Assembly: GCA_003216975.1 (NCBI GenBank) | Contig: QCHY01000008.1 | Coordinates: 18,684-82,683 of the forward strand | Direction of reading: 5' to 3' | Origin: Prochlorococcus sp. AG-402-I20 | Lineage (GTDB): Bacteria > Cyanobacteriota > Cyanobacteriia > PCC-6307 > Cyanobiaceae | DNA: 64,000 bases | Part shown: one piece after another, positions 57,489 to 64,000 of the stretch | Layout: each line of letters begins with the position of its first letter | How positions within the stretch are numbered: the first letter of the stretch is position 1 | Position numbers and translations under genes: made by a program | Notes under the pieces: model-generated | What the model was told of the DNA's origin: nothing | The model's database searches: none | What the model saw: only the letters and a program-made list of their open reading frames with translations

Positions 57489-57508
57489 ATATTTGGTTAA
57501 TTTTTTTT

Positions 57509-58498
57509 ATGGCTAGACGTTTTCTCCTCGAATTTGAAAAACCTCTTGTTGAATTAGAGAATCAGATTGATCAAATCAGAGAATTAGCAAGAGATTCAGA
57601 AGTTGATGTAAGTCAGCAACTTTTGCAATTAGAGACACTTGCAGCAAGAAGGCGAGAGGAAATATTTCATGCACTCACACCCGCTCAAAAGATTCAAGTA
57701 GCTCGACACCCTCAAAGGCCTAGTACGCTTGATTACATTCAAATGTTTTGTGATGATTGGGTCGAATTACACGGAGATAGGAACGGTACTGATGACCAAG
57801 CTCTGATAGGAGGACTAGCTAGAATAGGTGAAAAATCTGTCCTTCTAATTGGACAACAAAAAGGTAGAGATACAAAAGAGAATGTTGCAAGGAACTTTGG
57901 CATGGCAAAGCCTGGAGGCTACAGAAAGGCCTTGAGGCTGATGGATCACGCTGACCGCTTTGGACTACCAATAATATCTTTTATAGATACTCCTGGGGCT
58001 TATGCAGGTCTAATAGCAGAAGAGCAAGGCCAGGGAGAAGCAATCGCAGTGAATTTACGAGAAATGTTTAGACTTAAAGTTCCCATCATTGCGACTGTAA
58101 TTGGAGAAGGTGGCTCTGGTGGTGCTCTGGGGATAGGTGTTGCAGACAGGCTGCTCATGTTTGAACATAGTGTTTATACAGTTGCAAGTCCTGAAGCGTG
58201 TGCTTCGATTTTATGGAGGGATGCTGGAAAGGCTCCGGAAGCAGCTTCATCATTGAAAATTACTGGGCCTGATCTTATGAAGTTAGGAATTGTTGATGAG
58301 GTCTTAAAAGAGCCTTCTGGAGGGAATAATTGGGCCCCGCTTCAGGCTGGAGATACTTTAAAAAATGCCCTTGAGAAGCATTTATCCGAATTATTGGCTT
58401 TATCCCCTGAAGAATTAAGAGATAATAGATATTCCAAATTTAGAAAAATGGGAAAATATCTGGAATCTCATTCAATCGAAAGTGAAATTTCAGTTTAA
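57509..58498 (+). CDS. accA: Acetyl-CoA carboxylase, carboxyltransferase alpha subunit
   Basis: This subunit helps make malonyl-CoA, the first step of fatty acid synthesis. The 329-residue protein has [81 protein letters not shown] and a [13 protein letters not shown] motif. Length is normal. It follows aar by 20 bases; the ado-aar-accA neighbourhood is typical of cyanobacteria. Confidence 0.98.
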   Translation: MARRFLLEFEKPLVELENQIDQIRELARDSEVDVSQQLLQLETLAARRREEIFHALTPAQKIQVARHPQRPSTLDYIQMFCDDWVELHGDRNGTDDQALIGGLARIGEKSVLLIGQQKGRDTKENVARNFGMAKPGGYRKALRLMDHADRFGLPIISFIDTPGAYAGLIAEEQGQGEAIAVNLREMFRLKVPIIATVIGEGGSGGALGIGVADRLLMFEHSVYTVASPEACASILWRDAGKAPEAASSLKITGPDLMKLGIVDEVLKEPSGGNNWAPLQAGDTLKNALEKHLSELLALSPEELRDNRYSKFRKMGKYLESHSIESEISV

Positions 58499-58525
58499 AG
58501 TTTTAATGTTTGCTTCTAAATTTTC

Positions 58526-59233
58526 TTGTCAACAGTATTAATTACGGGCGCCTCTAGAGGAATTGGGAGGGCAACTGCTAAAGCTTTTGCTAATTCTGGA
58601 TGGGATTTACTGCTCTTATCCAGGTCTGAAGATGATCTAGAAAGACTTGTCAAAGAAATTGATAACAAAAAAATTCAGGTCTTCTACAAATCTATTGATC
58701 TTAGTAATCCTAAAAATATTTCTAAGGGAATAGTTGAATTAATGAACAATGGTTTGATTCCCTCAGTTCTAATAAATAATGCTGGAGTTGCTTGGACTGG
58801 AGATCTTTTATCCATGCCCCTTGAAAAATGGGAATGGATCATGCAAATTAACCTCACTAGTATTTTCCAGGTTTGCTCAGAGGTAGTTCCTTTAATGAGA
58901 AAAAAAGGAGGACTAGTTATCAACGTTAGCAGTCATGCTTCTAGAAATGTTTTTCCTCAATGGGGAGCTTACTGTGTTTCCAAAGCAGCTTTAGCAAGTT
59001 TTACCAAATGCTTAGCAGAAGAAGAACGCAAAAATTTCATAAGAGCATGCACACTTACTCTTGGATCAGTAAATTCATCTCTTTGGGATGCTGATACCGT
59101 TGGGATGCAATTTGATAGAGATTCGATGCTTTCAGTTGATCAAGTTGCATTAGAACTGTTACATCTTGCTAGACAACCAATTAATCAAATTATCGAGGAT
59201 GTAACTCTGATGCCTGCTGCAGGAGCATTTTAA
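58526..59233 (+). CDS. SDR family oxidoreductase (FabG-like)
   Basis: The 235-residue protein has TGASRGIGRATAKAFA at its N-terminus, LINNAGVAWTG, INVSSHASRN with the catalytic Ser, and YCVSKAALASF (YxxxK). It fits classical 3-oxoacyl-ACP reductase-like SDRs, but the conserved FabG C-terminus is absent, so the substrate is uncertain. The start is TTG. It follows accA by 27 bases and is probably in one operon with aar and accA. Confidence 0.9.
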   Translation: MSTVLITGASRGIGRATAKAFANSGWDLLLLSRSEDDLERLVKEIDNKKIQVFYKSIDLSNPKNISKGIVELMNNGLIPSVLINNAGVAWTGDLLSMPLEKWEWIMQINLTSIFQVCSEVVPLMRKKGGLVINVSSHASRNVFPQWGAYCVSKAALASFTKCLAEEERKNFIRACTLTLGSVNSSLWDADTVGMQFDRDSMLSVDQVALELLHLARQPINQIIEDVTLMPAAGAF

Positions 59234-59240
59234 TCTTAGA

Positions 59241-59272
59241 AAAATTTATAATTAATTTTCTTGATAAATTTT
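59241..59272. terminator. Possible bidirectional terminator between the SDR gene and trpF
   Basis: AAAATTTAT and ATAAATTTT form a 9-base AT-only inverted repeat with a 14-base loop, in the gap between two convergent genes. The stem is weak because it has no G-C pairs. Confidence 0.4.
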
Positions 59273-59939
59273 ATGCTCTAATTTCACGAACAAGAGATTC
59301 AACTTTCTTCATATCTTTAATACCTGGTGAGATCTCTAGTCGACTAGAGGCATCAATTCCATCAGGTTTAAGTTTAGAAAAAATTTCAGGAATTATTTCA
59401 GCAGATATTCCACCAGCTAAGATCCAAGGAGCTTTAAAAGTTTTATTAATTAGTAATTCTATTGGGACCCTATTCCCAGTACCTCCAAGTGACTTTTCAT
59501 CCCAGGCATCTAAAAGAATAGCATCAATTTCATTCTCGTAATGACTTATATTTTCTAAATCATTAATAGACTTTAACCTGAATGCTTTCCATAATTTAAT
59601 TGTTGGAAATTTATTCTTTAATTCACGACAATAATCAACTGATTCATTCCCATGTAATTGTATTACTGATGGTGGGGTTGATCTGTTATTTATACATTTG
59701 ATCTCCTCTACTTTTTCATTTGCTATTACTAATACTTTCTCAATACTTGAAGAAACTTTTTCTACTTCATTAAAAATTTTTATACATTCTTCTTCTGTTA
59801 CAAAACGAGGTGAATTTTTAACGCCAATAACTCCAATAGCATTTATTTTGAATTCCGCTATAGATCGTGCTTGCGAAGGCTTTGTCAGTCCACAAATTTT
59901 TATTGAGGTTGACTGTTTAGAAGTTGATTTTCTGATCAT
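59271..59939 (-). CDS. trpF: Phosphoribosylanthranilate isomerase
   Basis: This is the third step of tryptophan synthesis. The 222-residue TIM-barrel protein has IKICGLTKPSQARSI, VIQLHGNESVDYCREL, ILLDAWDEKSLGGTGN and LAGGISAEIIPEI, ending with GIDASSRLEISPGIKD. The start is ATG at 59939. The spacer to the divergent S2P gene is short. Confidence 0.96.
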   Translation of the reverse strand: MIRKSTSKQSTSIKICGLTKPSQARSIAEFKINAIGVIGVKNSPRFVTEEECIKIFNEVEKVSSSIEKVLVIANEKVEEIKCINNRSTPPSVIQLHGNESVDYCRELKNKFPTIKLWKAFRLKSINDLENISHYENEIDAILLDAWDEKSLGGTGNRVPIELLINKTFKAPWILAGGISAEIIPEIFSKLKPDGIDASSRLEISPGIKDMKKVESLVREIRA

Positions 59940-60001
59940 TATCAGAACTTTTATTAGGATTGATTGAAATAGATGTTTTGAGAGCTTGGAGGAATTTAAG
60001 T

Positions 60002-61243
60002 TTGGGTAGTTGGGAAGTTATGAAAATCAGAGGCATCCCTTTGAGGATCCATCCAAGTTGGTTTTTGGTTTTCTTATATTTTACTTTGTCAGCTCGAGAT
60101 CAGTTCGAGACGCTTTTGGATGGTCAAGCATCTATTTGGAATGGATGGGCGATCGGTGCTGTTACCTCTTCTCTTTTGTTTTTATCTGTTTTATTGCATG
60201 AATTGGCTCATTCTTATGTAGCAATTGGGGAAGGTTTAAAAGTTAGAGACATAACACTTTTTTTTCTTGGAGGAATGGCAAATCTTGAAAAGGAATGTCC
60301 GACTTCAAAAGGAAGTTTAAAAATCGCAATATCAGGTCCCGTTGTGAGTCTTTTATTAGCTTTTCTAATGATTTTATTAAGTAATAATTTATCAGCATCA
60401 AATTTTATTCTGTCTAATTTATTTAAGCAGGTTGGTAGTCTTAATCTTTTGATAGGGTTATTTAATTTGCTTCCGATAATTCCTCTTGATGGGGGTGTAA
60501 TATTGAAATCTTTAATTTGGTACTTTACAGGGAGTAAAAGAGCAGGGATTAAAGTAGCTATAGCATCTGCAAGATTAATTTCTTTTCTTGCTGTTTTTAT
60601 TGGCATATTAAGTTTATTTATGGGGAACTTATATGTTGCAATTTGTTTTTCTATTATTGGGTTATTTATTTTTTCTTCATCTAAATCACAGAGCCAAATT
60701 ATTCAAATACAAAAGATATTATCTGAATTAGCTGTCAATCAGGTTTGTAGTCGTTCATATAGGGTCCTAGAGGATGATTTGCCTGTGAAAGTTTTATCTA
60801 AATATAATTTATCGGAAAAAGGTAATGTGTTTAATGAAGAATGGATCCTTTTGTGTAGAGAAGGGAGATGGGTTGGTTATGTTAATGAAAAAATCTTGAA
60901 GAATATTTCTGTACAAAACTGGGATAAAAAGTTTCTTTACGAGTTTTCCTTTCCAATAAATGAATTGCCATCTATTGGTGAAAAAGAATTTTTATGGAAA
61001 GCAATTAAAAAAATAGAAAAAACAAAAGATGGAAGGCTTCTTGTTCTATCAGTTTCTGGCCTTCCTCTAGGAACTTTAGATAAAGTAGATATAGGAAAAG
61101 CAGTATTGAAAAAAATAGGATTAAATCTTCCAGATCAATTAATTAGAATTGCAAGGAAAGAGAATAGTTATCCATTAGGATTAAATCTATATAATATTGC
61201 ACATTTAATGGATTCGAGTGATACAGAAGAGGATCAAGAATGA
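60002..61243 (+). CDS. Site-2 protease family membrane metalloprotease (M50B) with CBS-like tail
   Basis: The protein starts at MGSWEVMKIRGIPLRIHPSW if the TTG at 60002 is used; the frame opens from 59960. It has about six membrane segments, the zinc HEXXH motif in LLHELAHSYVA and the third ligand motif NLLPIIPLDGG. The C-terminal 170 residues are soluble and CBS-like (VLEDDLPVKVLSKYNL). Such proteases cut regulatory membrane proteins. The 60002 start leaves a 62-base spacer for divergent trpF, which is why I favour it. It overlaps lplA by 10 bases at the 3' end. Confidence 0.85.
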   Translation: MGSWEVMKIRGIPLRIHPSWFLVFLYFTLSARDQFETLLDGQASIWNGWAIGAVTSSLLFLSVLLHELAHSYVAIGEGLKVRDITLFFLGGMANLEKECPTSKGSLKIAISGPVVSLLLAFLMILLSNNLSASNFILSNLFKQVGSLNLLIGLFNLLPIIPLDGGVILKSLIWYFTGSKRAGIKVAIASARLISFLAVFIGILSLFMGNLYVAICFSIIGLFIFSSSKSQSQIIQIQKILSELAVNQVCSRSYRVLEDDLPVKVLSKYNLSEKGNVFNEEWILLCREGRWVGYVNEKILKNISVQNWDKKFLYEFSFPINELPSIGEKEFLWKAIKKIEKTKDGRLLVLSVSGLPLGTLDKVDIGKAVLKKIGLNLPDQLIRIARKENSYPLGLNLYNIAHLMDSSDTEEDQE

Positions 61244-61983
61244 TTTATTCTTTTGAATCTATTTATAGCTAGTTGATTTATTATCTCTTTATCTTTTTTA
61301 TCTAATTTATAATTAGATAACTTTAGATTAGGCGATATTTTATCTAACGATTCTATTAGAAAATTTATAACTTTATCTTTTTCTTTGATTGCATCTTTTA
61401 TTTCTGGTGGATCTGTCTTAAAGACTTTTTTCCATAAAGTTTTTGATGGCTCCATTAAGATCTCTCCATGCTGAAGCAAGTGGCCCTTTTTCCAGTACTG
61501 AGCACTTCCAATATGCTTGTTTTTATCTTTATCAACTAAGTCAGCTAATGTTGAAGTTGAAAAACAATTATTATTGGATATATTTGCAGGTTGACTCCCA
61601 AGATATAGATCCACCCCAGCTTTTTTAAAACCATCTTTTAGCCATTTAGTTGTCTTTACATATGATTCTTTTTTATTCCTTGGTGGATGTTTCCATACAA
61701 GAGCGTAGGTAAGTCCTCTGCTATGAAGAACAGCTTTCCCTCCGCTAGGTCTTCTTACAATTTTTAACTGTTCATTTTTTAAAAGTTCAATCCATGTTTT
61801 TGGTAATTCTTTTTGGTTTCTCCCAATCGATAACCAGTCTCCATCCCAAGTGTAAAAACGTATTGCCATATTAAATTTGTGGTCAGAGAATGACTTCTCT
61901 AAGAGGTAGAGATCAATTGCCATTTGCTCTGGTCCACTTAATTCAAGAGGATTTAAATAAAGGACTTCTTCTAGATTATTCAT
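61234..61983 (-). CDS. lplA: Lipoate-protein ligase A-family protein
   Basis: The 249-residue protein has LELSGPEQMAIDLYLLEKS, IRFYTWDGDWLSIGRNQ, IVRRPSGGKAVLHSRGLTYALV (the lipoate/biotin ligase core) and GSAQYWKKGHLLQHGEIL. The core lysine in GSAQ-type motifs is replaced by QYWKKGH, still with nearby lysines. It may be a lipoyl or octanoyl transferase rather than a free-lipoate ligase. It is convergent with the S2P gene. Confidence 0.88.
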   Translation of the reverse strand: MNNLEEVLYLNPLELSGPEQMAIDLYLLEKSFSDHKFNMAIRFYTWDGDWLSIGRNQKELPKTWIELLKNEQLKIVRRPSGGKAVLHSRGLTYALVWKHPPRNKKESYVKTTKWLKDGFKKAGVDLYLGSQPANISNNNCFSTSTLADLVDKDKNKHIGSAQYWKKGHLLQHGEILMEPSKTLWKKVFKTDPPEIKDAIKEKDKVINFLIESLDKISPNLKLSNYKLDKKDKEIINQLAINRFKRINHS

Positions 61984-62100
61984 TTTAATTTTTAGTTACT
62001 AGTTATAAAAATGTTGGTTTATTGTTTTTTTGAATTTATAAATACATTGGAATAAGTCAAATAATTGATTCCATTATTAATTAAGTTAGCATGAAAAAAA

Positions 62101-62526
62101 TTGGTACATTTTCATTTGATTTTGGGAGAACCTCTACGAATTGAAGAGCCATTCAGAAGGAAGCGATCAAAAAAAATTAGGAAGAGCAATCCTTCTGTAA
62201 ATAAAAAAATTGATGCTTTTACTCAAGTTTCTGAATTTCAGAAAGAAGAGGTTTGTAGAGAGCTTTTTTATAGCAATGTAGGCTTGTTTTTCAAGTTTGG
62301 ATTATTGATTGTATTTGCAACTAGTCTCGTGAACTTAGGACTTGCATCTCATCAACGTGTGAATAGAAATCTAGAGTTGTCATATCTATTAGAGAAAGAA
62401 TCAAAAAAACTTGACAAATTAAGACTACGTTTGGATGAAATGTTTACTAATGGTGGAGAACAAAATTTTTTAAAAGAGCAAGATCAGTGGATTACTCCAA
62501 ATAGTGTCAGAGTTATCTGGAGATGA
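62101..62526 (+). CDS. Single-pass membrane protein with coiled coil (unknown; FtsB/DivIC-like topology)
   Basis: The 141-residue protein has a basic cytoplasmic head (FRRKRSKKIRKSN), one membrane segment at about residues 60-80 and a coiled-coil region (LSYLLEKESKKLDKLRLRLDEM). It ends in a short conserved-looking WITPNSVRVIW. The topology recalls DivIC/FtsB, but it is not beside division genes; por follows on the same strand. The TTG start is not certain, because an ATG ten bases upstream is out of frame. Confidence 0.65.
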   Translation: MVHFHLILGEPLRIEEPFRRKRSKKIRKSNPSVNKKIDAFTQVSEFQKEEVCRELFYSNVGLFFKFGLLIVFATSLVNLGLASHQRVNRNLELSYLLEKESKKLDKLRLRLDEMFTNGGEQNFLKEQDQWITPNSVRVIWR

Positions 62527-62594
62527 TTAACATTGCTTCTCTTAGGTTTAGATTTGTGTTTGAAAATCGATTAAAATAGTTTTTACTAAAGAAG

Positions 62595-63608
62595 ATGGCT
62601 CTAGTTCAAGCGGCACCAGGAACTGTCTTAATTACTGGAACAACTTCAGGAGTTGGTTTATATGCAACCAAGTCTTTAGTAGAAAGGGGGTGGAGAGTTA
62701 TTACTGCAAATAGATCTTCTTTGAGAGCTGAAGCTGCTTCCTCAGCAGTTGGATTACCTACCAACAGCCCAAGGCAACTTAAACATATACAAATTGATCT
62801 TGGCGACTTGGATAGCGTACGCAATGGAGCTAAAAGTCTTTTAGAAGATTTGGACAAGCCATTGGATGCTTTAGTTTGTAATGCTGCTGTATATCTGCCT
62901 CGTTTAAAAAAACCTTTGAGATCGCCTCAGGGATATGAAATATCAATGGCAACAAATCATTTTGGACATTTTTTATTAATTCAGTTGCTTTTGGAAAATC
63001 TTAGTAAGTCATCAAGACCAGTATGGAAAGGAAGATCTTGGGGGGTGGAATCACCCAGGGTCGTAATTTTAGGAACTGTAACTGCGAACAACAAAGAACT
63101 TGGAGGGAAAATACCAATTCCAGCTCCTGCTGATCTAGGAAATCTATCGGGATTTGAAGAAGGTTTTTGTGAACCCATATCAATGGCTAGTGGTAAACGT
63201 TTTAAACCAGGTAAAGCATATAAAGACAGTAAATTATGCAATATGATTACAACCCAAGAATTACATAGGCGATTTAATTCATCTCCAATTCTTTTTAGCT
63301 CTCTCTATCCTGGATGTGTAGCTAATACAAGATTATTTAGAAACACTCCTAAACTTTTCCAATGGTTGTTTCCATGGTTTCAGAAATTAATAACTGGAGG
63401 TTATGTAAGTGAAGCGCTTGCAGGTGACAGAGTAGCCCAAGTTGTCTCAGACCCTCAATTTGCTATTTCTGGCGTCCATTGGAGTTGGGGGAATAGACAA
63501 AAAAAAGACAGACAAAGTTTTTCACAAGAACTGTCTGATCGAGTGACTGATCCTATTACTTCTAGAAAGGTTTGGGAGTTATCTATGCAATTAGTTGGTT
63601 TGAAATAA
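62595..63608 (+). CDS. por: Light-dependent protochlorophyllide oxidoreductase
   Basis: This NADPH enzyme reduces protochlorophyllide when lit. The 337-residue SDR has [16 protein letters not shown] near the N-terminus, [24 protein letters not shown] and the catalytic YKDSKLCN (YxxxK) with Cys nearby, as in plant and cyanobacterial Por. Length and order fit. It converges with chlL, a subunit of the light-independent enzyme. Confidence 0.97.
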   Translation: MALVQAAPGTVLITGTTSGVGLYATKSLVERGWRVITANRSSLRAEAASSAVGLPTNSPRQLKHIQIDLGDLDSVRNGAKSLLEDLDKPLDALVCNAAVYLPRLKKPLRSPQGYEISMATNHFGHFLLIQLLLENLSKSSRPVWKGRSWGVESPRVVILGTVTANNKELGGKIPIPAPADLGNLSGFEEGFCEPISMASGKRFKPGKAYKDSKLCNMITTQELHRRFNSSPILFSSLYPGCVANTRLFRNTPKLFQWLFPWFQKLITGGYVSEALAGDRVAQVVSDPQFAISGVHWSWGNRQKKDRQSFSQELSDRVTDPITSRKVWELSMQLVGLK

Positions 63609-63624
63609 TCCTTGAATTAGTTAT

Positions 63625-64000
<376 letters not shown>

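Noticed and set aside
61984..62100. Search for a psaM-type small photosystem gene in the spacer before the coiled-coil protein
   Set aside because: Only a 14-codon frame without a membrane-helix pattern is present.

Overview
The window is a dense, AT-rich, intron-free bacterial chromosome segment and is almost certainly from Prochlorococcus, a marine picocyanobacterium. The evidence is a light-dependent protochlorophyllide reductase next to a ChlL fragment, a Psb27, a Tab2-type protein, a ferrochelatase with a chlorophyll-binding-like tail, the ado-aar alkane pair, a primary cyanobacterial sigma factor and the 62-residue hyper-conserved picocyanobacterial protein. The low GC content, short spacers and several convergent gene overlaps fit a streamlined genome, possibly a low-light clade. 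The strain cannot be fixed from sequence reading alone.

Layout. (1) 1-2686: the tail of a membrane antiporter, then a translation cluster read leftward: rplS, tRNA-Trp, the hyper-conserved protein, tRNA-Asp, gltX. (2) 2987-9543: map, a small SDR, a BioD-like/DRTGG protein paired with a Rossmann (SLOG/DprA-like) protein, YajQ, a Band 7 protein and hemL. (3) 9814-19221: xthA, two unknowns, larC, an LPG-synthase-like membrane protein, a leftward set yjbQ - pterin dehydratase - CobW GTPase - Fe(III)-type ABC permease, and an M32 carboxypeptidase. (4) 19349-29424: a pyrophosphatase, hemC, the primary sigma factor, a candidate 47-residue small protein, priA, a DUF3153 protein, argB, DUF2854, ssb, a precorrin-6A reductase and cutA. 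(5) 29441-36854: PfkB kinase, purA, psb27, proS, a helix-turn-helix protein, a second pyrophosphatase, an Spx/ArsC-like protein and lepB. (6) 36829-46783: a degenerate dihydroorotase-like protein, a tandem histidine phosphatase, a CPBP protease, an FtsL-like protein with ftsI, tal, a geranylgeranyl-reductase-like flavoprotein, frr and pyrH. (7) 46882-54602: cobO, a tyrosine recombinase, hemH, ilvB, a nuclease-like secreted protein, Tab2 and an S1-domain protein. (8) 54678-64000: a creatininase-family protein, ado, aar, accA, an SDR, trpF, an S2P protease, a lipoate ligase-like protein, a membrane coiled-coil protein, por and the C-terminal part of chlL.

How the genes work together. Tetrapyrrole synthesis recurs: gltX supplies glutamyl-tRNA, hemL and hemC make early intermediates, hemH makes heme, por and chlL reduce protochlorophyllide, and a CobK homologue and CobO belong to the cobalamin branch. 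The ado/aar pair drains acyl-ACP to alkanes beside accA, which feeds fatty acid synthesis. Apart from one tyrosine recombinase there is no mobile element, CRISPR array or rRNA operon. This is core genome, and its surprises are in small proteins, degenerate enzyme homologues and unusual starts.
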